64,000 bases of DNA. Source: a virus. A model generated the notes under the pieces. The model did not search any database and was not told where the DNA came from. It saw nothing but the letters and a program-made list of their open reading frames with translations. Positions 1 through 7,673 of the stretch are shown here, piece by piece. The translations under genes and the position numbers were made by a program. Numbering within the stretch: position 1 is the first letter of the stretch; the number at the start of each line of letters is the position of its first letter. The DNA is taken from positions 1-64,000 of IMG/VR virus record IMGVR_UViG_3300036859_000312. The stretch is one strand, 5' to 3'.

Positions 1-10
1 CGGGCGGACG

Positions 11-358
11 GTGTTGGAGCGAATGTTTCGGTGGGCTGCGGGCTGGCAGCCGTCGGGCCGGCAGCAACTGGCGGCGTTTGCGGCTGTGGTCGTGGCTATG
101 GCTGTCGGGTTGTGGCGGGTAGAAACCACAGCTGACGCAGCGACCGCCGCGTCGAAGGCGGTGGCACAGGAAGCACATGACCGGATAGTCGCGTTGTGTG
201 ACGGGGCTCGCGACGACCAGCAGGCTGACCGTGAGGTGCTGTTAGACATGCTCGAACGGGCCGGTGCCCGCCCTGAATCGTTCCAGATAGTGAACGACAG
301 TTACGACGCCAGGCCCCCTCCGGCAGCTTGCGTGGCCCTGAACGAAGACGGCCCTTAA
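11..358 (+). CDS. Small membrane protein of lysis cassette
   Basis: A 115-residue protein with one hydrophobic segment at about residues 20-36 (LAAFAAVVVAMAVGLW), followed by a hydrophilic tail with charged helical character. It lies directly before the endolysin and holin, so a lysis-accessory role (second holin or spanin-like) is an inference from position. The GTG start at 11 is a choice; an ATG lies four codons later, and the frame is open to the window edge, so the gene may begin upstream. Confidence 0.55.
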   Translation: MLERMFRWAAGWQPSGRQQLAAFAAVVVAMAVGLWRVETTADAATAASKAVAQEAHDRIVALCDGARDDQQADREVLLDMLERAGARPESFQIVNDSYDARPPPAACVALNEDGP

Positions 359-402
359 GCTCCCGGCACGGTTACACCCCCGATATCCAGGAGGAACCCC
401 CA

Positions 403-1407
403 ATGACAGACGTTCTTACTCGTGACGATTGGGGAGCGTCAGCCCCTGTCGGGGACATGATGCGGCTGCCCGCTGTGGGTGTGCATGTGCATCATTCGGT
501 CACGATCGCCGACGATGACAGCGACTATCACGCCACCGGTGATGTCATCGCTGACATGCGCGAGATCGAACGGATCGGCCGGGCCCGGTTCGGACTGTTC
601 TCCTACAGCTATTGCGGTCACCCGTCGGGTTGGGTCGGTGAAGGCGCTGGCCTGACGATCGGGGCTCACACCGCTGGCTGGAATTCGACCACGTTCGGGT
701 ATTGCTTCATCGGGAACTATGACGTCCACAACCTGACCGACTCGCAGGTTGCTGCGTTCAACGGGTGGCGGGCGTTGATGGTCGGGAATGGTTGGCTTTC
801 CCCGACGCATTGGATTGAACCACACCGGGTCCGCAAGGCGACCGCCTGCCCGGGGCAGCACACGATGGAACGCTGGTCGGAACTGATCGGCGGTGATGCT
901 CTGCCGGTGCCACCGATCACACCGATCCCTGCTGGTGGCGTGGTGTTGCGTCGGGGGAGCACCGGGCCGGCGGTGCGTCGCTGGCAGACCGTCCTGGCCG
1001 GCGCCGGGCTGTTGCCGTCATCGGGTATCGATGGTGTGTTCGGGCCCCGCACCGAACAGGCGACCCGTAACTGGCAGGCGATCCTCGGGGTTGCGATTGA
1101 CGGGATCGTCGGGTCTGAGACGAACGCTGCGACGTCTCGGGTATTGGCGTGGGTGGTTGCCACCCAAGGCCAGGCGCCGGGGGTTCCGCCGTTCCCGGGC
1201 CTGGTCCGTCGTGGCAGCCGCGGCGCAGCGGTGCGGGCCGTGCAGCAACGTCTCCGCGACCGGGGATGGCGCATCACTGTCGACGGCGTGTTCGGAGCGG
1301 ACACCGAGCGGATCGTCAGGGCTTTCCAGGCTGATAAGGGCCTCACCGTGGACGGCATCGCCGGGCCCGACACGTGGCGGGCCCTGTGGACGTCCCCGAT
1401 CACCTAG
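403..1407 (+). CDS. Endolysin: PGRP-type N-acetylmuramoyl-L-alanine amidase with two PG-binding domains
   Basis: This is the phage lysin that cleaves the amide bond between N-acetylmuramic acid and the stem peptide. The N-terminal ~165 residues form an Amidase_2/PGRP fold: VGVHVHHSV supplies the first zinc histidine, ...GAHTAGWN... the central motif, and KATACPG near residue 148 the C-terminal zinc ligand. Two peptidoglycan-binding repeats follow (about 185-245 and 265-330), each with the LRRGSxGxAVRxxQ and DGxFGxxTExAxxxxQ signature. ATG 403 is preceded by AGGAGGAA, so longer in-frame starts are unlikely. The holin follows 16 bases later. Confidence 0.95.
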   Translation: MTDVLTRDDWGASAPVGDMMRLPAVGVHVHHSVTIADDDSDYHATGDVIADMREIERIGRARFGLFSYSYCGHPSGWVGEGAGLTIGAHTAGWNSTTFGYCFIGNYDVHNLTDSQVAAFNGWRALMVGNGWLSPTHWIEPHRVRKATACPGQHTMERWSELIGGDALPVPPITPIPAGGVVLRRGSTGPAVRRWQTVLAGAGLLPSSGIDGVFGPRTEQATRNWQAILGVAIDGIVGSETNAATSRVLAWVVATQGQAPGVPPFPGLVRRGSRGAAVRAVQQRLRDRGWRITVDGVFGADTERIVRAFQADKGLTVDGIAGPDTWRALWTSPIT

Positions 1408-1423
1408 TTGAGGAGGTAACCCC

Positions 1424-1861
1424 ATGTTCCGATGGTTGAACCGATGGCTGGTATTCGCGGCGGTTGCTGCGGTCGCGTTCGTGGCGGCTGCGTCACCTGT
1501 GATGGCGCAGATCGCCCCGGACGGTGACGTGTCACCTGACGCGCCGTCGTCGGCTTATCTGACGGTCAACAACACGCTCGTGTTGATCTTGACCGGTGCG
1601 GTCATCCCGATTGTGAACGGCCTGCTACTGCGTCCCGAGAACCCCAGCTGGGTGAAGGTGCTGATCGCGTCGCTGGTCGGGACTGCGGTGCACGCGTTTT
1701 CGCAGGTCGTGCAAGCCGACGGCACAGCTGTCCTCACTCAGGAATGGACGCTGGGGCTGGTCATCACGTTGGGATCGATGGTGGCCACCTATCTGGGCGT
1801 TTGGAAACCGGCGGTCGACCCGAACGCCAAGCTGCCCAGCCTGTTACCGCGATTCGGCTGA
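1424..1861 (+). CDS. Holin-like membrane protein
   Basis: A 145-residue protein with an N-terminal hydrophobic segment ending in a signal-peptidase-like SPVMAQ site (about residue 29), then two further membrane segments (about 48-66 and 103-122). Size, topology and position immediately after the endolysin fit a phage holin that permeabilises the inner membrane and releases the endolysin. The start has a near-perfect Shine-Dalgarno, GAGGAGGT, 7 bases upstream. It is the last gene of the rightward lysis operon and is followed by terminator hairpins. Confidence 0.8.
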   Translation: MFRWLNRWLVFAAVAAVAFVAAASPVMAQIAPDGDVSPDAPSSAYLTVNNTLVLILTGAVIPIVNGLLLRPENPSWVKVLIASLVGTAVHAFSQVVQADGTAVLTQEWTLGLVITLGSMVATYLGVWKPAVDPNAKLPSLLPRFG

Positions 1862-1866
1862 TCGGG

Positions 1867-1899
1867 CCCCGCAGGCGGGCCGCTATGCTCGCTGCGGGG
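1867..1899 (+). terminator. Hairpin downstream of the holin
   Basis: An exact 8-bp inverted repeat, CCCCGCAG (1867-1874) and CTGCGGGG (1892-1899), begins six bases after the holin stop. It lacks a clear U-tract. It probably acts with the stronger hairpin just downstream, or as an mRNA 3' end stabiliser. Confidence 0.5.
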
Positions 1900-2245
1900 T
1901 TAGATCAGGGGTGTTAGCTGAAGGGGACCGAGCCCAGGGGTGGGGCCGGTCCCCTTCAGCTGTTGTGATGGATGGCGGTGGACTGATTGTGGTCTCGACC
2001 ACACGGAAATAGCGGGTGACGTTCCCAAAGAACCCTTCATCATCGTCGGGACCGATCCGCCACAGTGTGGATCCGAGTTTCCGTAGCGGGTATCCGGCTG
2101 CAGCGTTCTTCTGTTCGATGCGGCTCATGCGAGCGATGACATCTTCCATGGTGGTGTAAACGGCATGGATCTTGACGTCATCGGGTGATGCGTCGCGGTG
2201 ATCGGTCCACGTCAGTAGCGCGAAGAGTTTCTGACCAGTGGTCAT
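1883..2245 (-). CDS. Hypothetical protein
   Basis: A 120-residue protein of unknown function. The body (FALLTWTDHRD... VTRYFRVVET) looks like a small folded domain; the last ~25 residues are proline-rich and encoded through the bidirectional terminator, so the functional end may be near residue 95. Its ATG overlaps the stop of the preceding gene (ATGA). It is last in the leftward RecT-like operon. Confidence 0.6.
   Translation of the reverse strand: MTTGQKLFALLTWTDHRDASPDDVKIHAVYTTMEDVIARMSRIEQKNAAAGYPLRKLGSTLWRIGPDDDEGFFGNVTRYFRVVETTISPPPSITTAEGDRPHPWARSPSANTPDLTPQRA
1916..1961. terminator. Bidirectional terminator between convergent operons
   Basis: A perfect 15-bp stem is formed by AGCTGAAGGGGACCG (1916-1930) and its complement (1947-1961) around a 16-base loop. 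It sits where the rightward lysis operon meets the leftward 4701-1883 operon, inside the last codons of the leftward gene, and would work for both strands. Confidence 0.8.
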
Positions 2246-2586
2246 CCGCTAGCGCTCCATTGAGTGGGCCATTCGGGGACGGCGTCACGCATCTCGCGGA
2301 GCACCTTCAGGAACGTGTCATAGTCACCCCAGCCGTTCGGCGGGTTCATGGCCCGAAACCTGTCTGGGTCAGCCTCCAAGCCCGTGATGATGCGGTTGAG
2401 CAGCGCGGCACCCTCGGGGCCGGATAGGCCGTCCAGCTGCTGCCACCACGACTTGTGCGCCTTGTCCTTGAACTGCTCGTGGCCCTCATCAAGGACGGCG
2501 TTTGCCATGCCGTTGGTGTTGTGGGTGTATCCCCAGTCGCCTTCGAGGTGACCGCGGTCGTCGTAGAGGTCGGCGTCCCAGCTCAT
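2242..2586 (-). CDS. Hypothetical protein
   Basis: A 114-residue protein starting MSWDADLYDDRG, with a YTHNTN motif near residue 20 and an alpha-helical, acidic second half (GPEGAALLNRIITGLEAD...). It resembles small phage and actinobacterial proteins that begin MSWDADL and have no known function. The start shares one base with the stop of the RecT-like gene (TGATG), and the end overlaps the next gene by ATGA, indicating translational coupling. Confidence 0.7.
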   Translation of the reverse strand: MSWDADLYDDRGHLEGDWGYTHNTNGMANAVLDEGHEQFKDKAHKSWWQQLDGLSGPEGAALLNRIITGLEADPDRFRAMNPPNGWGDYDTFLKVLREMRDAVPEWPTQWSASG

Positions 2587-4190
2587 CAGAACGGCTCCGT
2601 CCAGTGGTGGCAGCCGACCTCGGTGCAGTAGCTGTTGGCGTAACCGTGAGCGCAGGGTTCCCCAAAGGCGGGGATCCCATCGCGTTCAGCGATCCAGCAG
2701 CGCATCTCGTGTAGGGCGAGGTGCATGCGTCGCATGTCGATGGGGCCGCCGGTGGGGATGCCGACTTCGCGTAGCCGGGCGTTCAGAGTGGCGTGATGCA
2801 TCGCCTTGATGCCTTCAGCGATGCCAGTGATCACATCATTCGGGATGTCGGCACCGACATCCCGTACCCGGGCTGCGATGTTGCGCATCTCGGGCGCCCA
2901 GTCGCGGCCCTTGTCGTCAACGGTCTCCCCTACGGGCCCCTGTTCGTCGCCAGCGGTCTCTGTGGGGCTATCCGGGGTATCGGTGCCATCGGACGGTTCG
3001 GGCCCGTCTGGGGACGACTGAGCGGGCCAGGACATGACCGCAAGGAGCCGGCCAGCGACCTGTAGACGCACATCGGTCATCTGATCGGACAGATCAACGC
3101 CCGCGGATTTCGCGGACGCCTCGAACCCGTTGACCATCGCCTGAGCGATCTTCAACAGCCGTGCCGGCAACGCGGCGGGACGGTAGCCCTTCACCCTCGA
3201 CTGATCGCCCTTCCACGCGGCGCGCAGCTGATCGCGCAGCTGATCGGGCAGCGCCTGGATGCGCTCCTGTAGCGCCCACAGCTCCGTCGGTGAAGCCGGC
3301 GTATCGTCATCACCGGCAGAAGTCTTGCGCCCGTTGTTGCCGGGCTCTGGGTAGCCGTCTGGTACGGACACCGTTGACGGGTCGATCGGGCGGCCGCTTT
3401 CATCCACGATAGCGCCGAGTTCCTCGGGGCTGTAGAGGCCCAGACCGGCCTCAGGGAAGTAGTCATCGGCCGCGAATCCGGCGGCCCGCCACCACAGCAT
3501 CCGTTTCGGGTACGTGACGTATCCCTGGTTGCAACGCTCCCATGACTGAGATTGCCGGTTCAGGCACTTTGGGGTGTGCGTGCCGGGTTGACAACCGGCC
3601 GCGACGAGCCCGGCGGTGCGGGCGTCTTCCCACGTGAACGTCGTGTCGCCGAGCACGTCACACGAACAGTCCGGCTGATGGTCAGGCCAACTAATCCGGC
3701 ACCGCTGATCACGGCCACCGGGCCCGAGCGCCACCGCGACGCAGCGGGTGTCGTCCCGGTAGGCGGGAACGATCTCACCGATCCCGAGGCGGCGTATCTG
3801 ACCGTTCAACAGCTGGGGAGACAGCGACAGCCGGGGGTGACCCCCGGTGGGGATGACATCGATCAGTTCGATCGCTGCTGACGGGGAAATCCCGAGGTCC
3901 CGGCCGACCATCGCCACATGGAACGCCACATAGGGGTCATCTCGGATGGCTTTCGGGGCGGCGCCGGACAGGGACAGCATGCGGGCTTGCATCGCCAACG
4001 CCAAGAATTCGTCACGGCCCGGCACTCCGGGCAGCTCGACCGCGGCTTGTGCTGCGGCTTCGATCGCCGATTTGGTGTCCACGGGTACGAGATCGGCGCC
4101 GGTTAACGGTCGCCCGTCAACCTTGGGGTGGTCGACCAGTTCCGGGGTTATCGCCTGGTCTTCGAGCGGCGGGGTGTCAGCGGCGCTCAT
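2586..4190 (-). CDS. RecT-like single-strand annealing protein
   Basis: A 534-residue protein with a RecT-type N-terminal half (about 30-280). Key features are AMVGRDLGISPSAAIELIDVI, a TFTWEDARTAGL segment, and the YPKRMLWWRAAGFAADDYFP motif leading into GLYSPEELG, the hallmark spacing of phage recombinases of the RecT group. A Cys-rich insert (CSCD...CLN...C) lies near residues 190-235. The C-terminal ~250 residues are an unrecognised helical region ending in a CxHGYxxxxCxxxGCHH Cys/His cluster. The ATG at 4190 overlaps the upstream stop (ATGA), which fixes the start. Its likely role is annealing ssDNA during recombination and replication, with the Gam-like protein of the adjacent operon protecting ends. 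Family call is moderate. Confidence 0.65.
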   Translation of the reverse strand: MSAADTPPLEDQAITPELVDHPKVDGRPLTGADLVPVDTKSAIEAAAQAAVELPGVPGRDEFLALAMQARMLSLSGAAPKAIRDDPYVAFHVAMVGRDLGISPSAAIELIDVIPTGGHPRLSLSPQLLNGQIRRLGIGEIVPAYRDDTRCVAVALGPGGRDQRCRISWPDHQPDCSCDVLGDTTFTWEDARTAGLVAAGCQPGTHTPKCLNRQSQSWERCNQGYVTYPKRMLWWRAAGFAADDYFPEAGLGLYSPEELGAIVDESGRPIDPSTVSVPDGYPEPGNNGRKTSAGDDDTPASPTELWALQERIQALPDQLRDQLRAAWKGDQSRVKGYRPAALPARLLKIAQAMVNGFEASAKSAGVDLSDQMTDVRLQVAGRLLAVMSWPAQSSPDGPEPSDGTDTPDSPTETAGDEQGPVGETVDDKGRDWAPEMRNIAARVRDVGADIPNDVITGIAEGIKAMHHATLNARLREVGIPTGGPIDMRRMHLALHEMRCWIAERDGIPAFGEPCAHGYANSYCTEVGCHHWTEPF

Positions 4191-4405
4191 CGCGGCAAGA
4201 TGCCTTCCATCGGGATGACGCCATAGCCCTCGCAGTAGTAACACTGCAAGGGCGGTTCGCCCGGGACGCCGTTGGGGACTTCGCCATCGCCGTCACAAAC
4301 CTCGCATTCGGCGGACATGTCGAACCCTGCCGCTGCGAGCACATTGTCTCGCCGCTGGCTTTGGGTGGCCTTGCGTTGCAGCTGCTGGTAGCGGTTGGGT
4401 GCCAT
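4187..4405 (-). CDS. Small zinc-finger-like protein (CxxCxGxG pairs)
   Basis: A 72-residue protein with two CxxC-x-G pairs, CEVCDGDGEVPNG and CYYCEGYGVI, typical of DnaJ/rubredoxin-like zinc ribbons. It is coupled at both ends: its ATG shares a base with the preceding stop, and its stop overlaps the RecT-like start. Function unknown; nucleic-acid or protein binding is plausible. Confidence 0.65.
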   Translation of the reverse strand: MAPNRYQQLQRKATQSQRRDNVLAAAGFDMSAECEVCDGDGEVPNGVPGEPPLQCYYCEGYGVIPMEGILPR

Positions 4406-4701
4406 CACAGAGTCCAGATCAGCCAGGTGACACGGGCCAGGATCAACACGCCGAGGATGCACACGGCGATCGTGGTGGCGGTGATGCCGGCCAATTGGGT
4501 CATGTTGCACTGGGCCCGGAAATCGCTGCGCCGGCTGGTCTTCGCAGCGAGCGCCTTGGCTTCCGCTTCGATCTCCCGGGCGCGGTCTTCGTGCTCGGTA
4601 CCGAACAGGATCCGCATGTAGGGCTGCAAGATCCCCTCAAACGGCGGTTCCGGTTCGTCGGTGCCGTTGGTGGTGGGCGAAGAATGGGCTTGATCGGACA
4701 T
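4405..4701 (-). CDS. Tail-anchored membrane protein
   Basis: A 98-residue first gene of the leftward RecT operon. It is hydrophilic with a charged helix (EHEDRAREIEAEAKALAAK) and a single C-terminal membrane segment (LAGITATTIAVCILGVLILA). The start at MSDQ is supported by GTGGAGGT 8 bases upstream. Function is unknown; topology suggests a membrane-tethered cytoplasmic protein. Confidence 0.65.
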   Translation of the reverse strand: MSDQAHSSPTTNGTDEPEPPFEGILQPYMRILFGTEHEDRAREIEAEAKALAAKTSRRSDFRAQCNMTQLAGITATTIAVCILGVLILARVTWLIWTL

Positions 4702-4737
4702 TGGGTTTACCTCCACGGGGGTGTCTATAACACCGGC

Positions 4738-4750
4738 ATGTTACCGCGGT
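4738..4750 (-). promoter_or_regulatory. Promoter with CCGCGG palindrome and TAACAT -10
   Basis: On the minus strand ACCGCGG is directly followed by TAACAT, part of the palindrome GTAACCGCGGTAAC. It is placed to transcribe 4701 to 1883 with a short leader. No -35 hexamer is visible. The same box recurs at other operon starts. Confidence 0.7.
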
Positions 4751-4761
4751 TACGGGTGTGG

Positions 4762-4786
4762 GGCGGTTGTGTACCGGAGAACCGCC
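4762..4786 (-). terminator. Hairpin between leftward operons
   Basis: A perfect 7-bp stem (GGCGGTT with AACCGCC, 11-base loop) lies between the SGNH gene end and the next leftward promoter. A second imperfect hairpin (CCGTCTGCCC with GGGCAGGCGG) overlaps the 4786-4840 stretch. Together they could end the upstream operon. Confidence 0.5.
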
Positions 4787-4846
4787 TGCCCTCCAGATCC
4801 GGGCTGTGGTTGGGGTCACGGGGCGGACCGGGGGGCAGACGGCGAT

Positions 4847-5446
4847 CTAACGGCTCAGGCAGGTATCTACCCCGCCGTTCACGAGGTCAGTGAACGCCGG
4901 GGCGCCGGTCTCGGAGAGATGCACGTAGTCGTCACCGAGATAGTCGAGATGGTCAGCCACGACCGCGGCCCAGTCGACCAGCACGACCCCTGACGGGTCG
5001 CCAGCCTCGAAGTCGTACGCCCATGCCCGGTAGGCGTCGATGACCTGACGGCGGTATTCGTCGGGGCCCGGGTAGGCGGGCAGCAGGATCACCAGACAGG
5101 CGTCTGGGTGTATGAGTCGGGCGTGGTCGGCGAGTTCGGTCCGGTCAGCGGAGGTCATGCCGGTGGTCGTGTAGTTGTGGCCGTAGGCCATGACCAGAAC
5201 CTGGGGTGATCGGCCGGCGTCGGTGACGTCAGCGGCGACCATCGGGTAGCTGTGCGAGGCCCGCCATCCGAGACCGGTGTAGACGGTGGCGTCTCGGTAG
5301 TTGCCGCCGAGGTACCAGCCTTGGAGGGCGATGCTGTCGCCTGTGACGATCACGTGGCCGGGTACGGGCGGCACTGCGCACGCTGTGTCGAGCACGGCGA
5401 CAGCGAGGGCTGACATCAGCAGTAAAACTTTCAGGGGGAATGTCAC
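4847..5446 (-). CDS. Secreted SGNH/GDSL-type hydrolase
   Basis: A 199-residue protein with an N-terminal signal sequence (KVLLLMSALAVAVLDTAC), possibly a lipoprotein signal because Cys is at the likely cleavage point. The mature part begins with the SGNH block I motif VIVTGDSIALQG. It contains an asparagine-bearing MAYGHNYT motif (block III-like), and ends with the DxxH catalytic pair in DDYVHLSETGAP. Such enzymes cleave acyl or acetyl esters. The GTG start overlaps the stop of the Gam-like gene (GTGA). Its presence in a recombination operon is odd; an envelope or cell-surface function late in infection is one possibility. Confidence 0.75.
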   Translation of the reverse strand: MTFPLKVLLLMSALAVAVLDTACAVPPVPGHVIVTGDSIALQGWYLGGNYRDATVYTGLGWRASHSYPMVAADVTDAGRSPQVLVMAYGHNYTTTGMTSADRTELADHARLIHPDACLVILLPAYPGPDEYRRQVIDAYRAWAYDFEAGDPSGVVLVDWAAVVADHLDYLGDDYVHLSETGAPAFTDLVNGGVDTCLSR

Positions 5447-6102
5447 GTCTGGTCCTTTGGGGGTGTGGGGGTGGCTTTGAACGCTGGATGGGTGGGGACG
5501 AACAGGATCAGGTCGGGGATGACTTCGCCTGTGGGCTGACCATCCCCGTCCGGTGCCATGACCGCGCGGGCTTCGTAGCCTGGTGGAGCATGGAAGGCCC
5601 CATCTACGGGGCCGGCAATGACTCTGTCCTTGAGCCAAGACTTCGCGATCTTGCGTTGAACACGAATCGCTGCATCTCCGAACCGGTCCTGTAACCGGCC
5701 GGCGACGGCGTCTTCCTCGCCGTGGAAATCCAGGCGTGTCTGTGCCTGACGCAATGTCAGTTTCCCGTTGGGCAGATTCCAAGTCTTGTCCCGACCACCG
5801 GACGCCTTGTGCTGGGCGCGGGTCCAGCCTTCTAACAGGCGTTCGATGTGGGCGACCCTGTTGAGGAGACCGTTCTGTCGCTCGGCCCGCCATTCCTGTA
5901 GCTCCGCCGTCCGGGCCTGGTAGACGGTCTCGACGTCGGCTACCTGGCGATGCAGGTAGCGGAGCACGCCCAACAGACGGTCAGCAGCGACGCTGTCCTC
6001 GGGCTCGGGATAGATCTCATCCCAGCTGGCGTCCGTGCCGGCGCGGTCGCTCAGCCATTCGTCGAAGTCGGCGTCAGGGTCGGGCAGCAATCTGTAGGTC
6101 AT
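5443..6102 (-). CDS. gam: Mu Gam-like host-nuclease inhibitor / DNA end-binding protein
   Basis: A 219-residue protein with an N-terminal coiled coil (about 40-110: VADVETVYQARTAELQEWRAER... IERLLEGW), then the Gam core KTWNLPNGKLTLRQAQTRLD, an aligned helical segment, and RKIAKSWLKDRVI before the end. This order matches the phage Mu Gam family, which binds DNA ends and blocks RecBCD/AdnAB-type exonucleases. It pairs functionally with the RecT-like protein of the next operon. It is coupled to both neighbours by ATGA/GTGA overlaps. Confidence 0.75.
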   Translation of the reverse strand: MTYRLLPDPDADFDEWLSDRAGTDASWDEIYPEPEDSVAADRLLGVLRYLHRQVADVETVYQARTAELQEWRAERQNGLLNRVAHIERLLEGWTRAQHKASGGRDKTWNLPNGKLTLRQAQTRLDFHGEEDAVAGRLQDRFGDAAIRVQRKIAKSWLKDRVIAGPVDGAFHAPPGYEARAVMAPDGDGQPTGEVIPDLILFVPTHPAFKATPTPPKDQT

Positions 6103-6230
6103 GGGGTGCTCCAGGGTTCATCGCAGGTGGGGCCGGGCCCGCCGTCCGGGTTGGTCCATTCACAATCGGTGAATCCGAACAGGAACACCCGAACCCAGTA
6201 GGCGGCCCATCGGGCCAAGCGGGTAACCAT
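6099..6230 (-). CDS. Small leaderless ORF opening the Gam operon
   Basis: A 43-residue protein (MVTRLARWAAYWVRVFLFGF...) with an N-terminal amphipathic or hydrophobic stretch. Its ATG lies eight bases after the minus-strand TAACGT element, so the transcript is probably leaderless. Its stop overlaps the Gam-like start (ATGA), which supports a real coding role. Function unknown; it may be a small membrane protein or chiefly a device for coupling translation of Gam. Confidence 0.6.
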   Translation of the reverse strand: MVTRLARWAAYWVRVFLFGFTDCEWTNPDGGPGPTCDEPWSTP

Positions 6231-6238
6231 GAACCCGA

Positions 6239-6250
6239 ACGTTACCGCGG
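6239..6250 (-). promoter_or_regulatory. Promoter with CCGCGG palindrome and TAACGT -10
   Basis: The minus strand reads CAACCGCGG then TAACGT, eight bases before the ATG at 6230. It is the promoter for the Gam/SGNH operon and lies in the divergent gap to the rightward replication genes. Confidence 0.7.
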
Positions 6251-6296
6251 TTGCGGTCTGCTAGTTGGGGCACCGGTCCGCGACCAGAGCTGGGGG

Positions 6297-6340
6297 TACT
6301 ATGCCGGGACGCGCAACGCCCCTCCGACAAGCGGAGGGGC
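6297..6340 (+). promoter_or_regulatory. Putative rightward promoter and leader hairpin
   Basis: TACTAT (6297-6302) fits a -10 element without a clear -35. Downstream, GCCCCTCCG (6318-6326) pairs perfectly with CGGAGGGGC (6332-6340) around a five-base loop. No U-tract follows, so it may be a leader stabiliser or attenuator for the gene at 6366, whose ribosome site lies in CGTGGAAGGGAA. Confidence 0.45.
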
Positions 6341-6365
6341 GCCAGAACGTGGAAGGGAATTTCCG

Positions 6366-6911
6366 ATGGCAGATGTTACCCGAGTTTCCCCCGCCGAACA
6401 CACGGAAACAGCGCGGGCGCTGGTCGGGCTGTTCCAGGAGTGGCAGGCGACTCACCCGCGGGCACCGAAGTCGCAGTTCGTGAAACTGGCTGAACAGGCG
6501 ACCCGCCCCCAGCAGCAGGCCCTACTTCCGGCTGTGTGTTCGGTACCGGCCCGGCGGTCTCCGGCGACGCTCGGGTCGGACAGCGATGTGTGGTTCGCTG
6601 ACTTCTGGGCGACCTATCCGCGCAAGGTGTCGAAGGGACAGGCCCGCAAGGCGTGGGCATCCGCTGTGCGTCGCACGGGTGATCCGGCTGTGATCTTGCG
6701 GGGCGTCCACCAGTTCGCTGCTGACCCGAATCTTCCTGAGGCACAGTTCATCCCTCACCCGTCTACTTGGCTGACCGGGGAACGTTGGGCCGACGGGCCC
6801 CTCCCGGCCCGGCAGGTGCCACAGCAGGGCCGTACGACGCGGGCGCTGGTGGGGTTGGTGCAGCACACCAACAACAAACGACTGCCGGTGCTGCCCGCGG
6901 CGGGCCGATGA
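6366..6911 (+). CDS. Replication-associated protein (replisome-organiser-type C-terminal domain)
   Basis: A 181-residue protein. The first ~65 residues are a helical region; residues ~75-145 carry WFADFWATYPRKVSKGQARKAW ... PHPSTWLTGERWADG. This is the C-terminal signature seen in many phage replication initiators and helicase-loading proteins. It lacks an obvious N-terminal DNA-binding wing, so its precise role (initiator, loader or adaptor) is uncertain. It opens the rightward operon and overlaps the next gene by ATGA. Confidence 0.6.
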   Translation: MADVTRVSPAEHTETARALVGLFQEWQATHPRAPKSQFVKLAEQATRPQQQALLPAVCSVPARRSPATLGSDSDVWFADFWATYPRKVSKGQARKAWASAVRRTGDPAVILRGVHQFAADPNLPEAQFIPHPSTWLTGERWADGPLPARQVPQQGRTTRALVGLVQHTNNKRLPVLPAAGR

Positions 6912-7156
6912 TGGCTGCTGACCTGACGCCTGGTACCCGTGTCCGGGTGGTCGCTGGGCCGTGGCCCGAGCGCATCGACTGCGAAGGGCAGATCGCTCAA
7001 CCCCCGGCCGACTACGGCGATGTGTACCCAATCGCTGGGCTGGGTCAGAGCGAAGTCGTTGTCGTCCTAGACGCGGATCCCCTCGGATCTGACCATGATG
7101 GCTGGTGGACCTGCGTCTACTTCACCAATAGCATCGAGGTTGTCGATGGCGACTGA
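6908..7156 (+). CDS. Hypothetical small beta-rich protein
   Basis: An 82-residue protein (start at the first of two adjacent ATGs, overlapping the upstream stop). TPGTRVRVVAGPWPER and SEVVVVLDADP... GWWTCVYFTNSIEVV suggest an SH3-like barrel. Function is unknown. It is flanked by replication-associated genes and overlaps the next gene by 11 bases. Confidence 0.6.
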   Translation: MMAADLTPGTRVRVVAGPWPERIDCEGQIAQPPADYGDVYPIAGLGQSEVVVVLDADPLGSDHDGWWTCVYFTNSIEVVDGD

Positions 7157-7673
7157 CGATGTCGTGGCCGGTGTCCTGGCCCGCCTGCTGCTCGACAAGC
7201 CCAACAGCCAGGATGAGCATTCCACCCCGCATCTGCATGAACTGTGGATCGAACATCTGGGCGACATGGACGACCGTGACATTGTCGCCGCGTGTCACGC
7301 TCTGCTCGATGACCCTCAGGCCCGGTTCCCGACGGTCGGCCAGTTCCGTGACGAAACCCAAATCCAGTCCCGGGATCGGATCCGCAGGGCTACGCCTCCC
7401 GACGCAGGCCCGTTCGTGTGTGTCACATGCGCCGGTCTACGGTTCGTGTTCATCGAGACTCCGGGTTATCCGTGGACGGTCCGTCCCTGCGAATGCAACG
7501 AACATCAATATCAGCTGTGGCTGTCGAAGCATTACCGGCGTGACCATCTGTGCAACGACTGTTCTGAATCGGTCCGGCGTCGTAACCGTGGCCGGACCCC
7601 GGCCCGCAACAACCCTGAACCGGTGCGGGCAGATCCTCAGGTGACAGCAAGGATGTTTGGGGAGCATTTCTGA
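7146..7673 (+). CDS. Putative helicase-loader-like protein with zinc ribbon
   Basis: A 175-residue protein. The N-terminal half (DVVAGVLARLLL... DIVAACHALLDDPQARFPTVGQFRDE) resembles phage helicase-loader or replicative-helicase-inhibitor proteins with the FPTxGxxR motif. The second half has cysteine pairs CVTC, CEC and CNDC that could bind zinc. The neighbour at 6366 is also replication-like, supporting a replisome role. The stop codon's last base is the first base of a tRNA-Trp gene. Confidence 0.55.
   Translation: MATDDVVAGVLARLLLDKPNSQDEHSTPHLHELWIEHLGDMDDRDIVAACHALLDDPQARFPTVGQFRDETQIQSRDRIRRATPPDAGPFVCVTCAGLRFVFIETPGYPWTVRPCECNEHQYQLWLSKHYRRDHLCNDCSESVRRRNRGRTPARNNPEPVRADPQVTARMFGEHF

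Noticed and set aside
717-1403. Long minus-strand and alternative-frame ORFs across the endolysin gene
   Set aside because: They are shadows of a clearly recognised coding gene in high-GC DNA, with Arg/Pro/Ser-rich nonsense composition.
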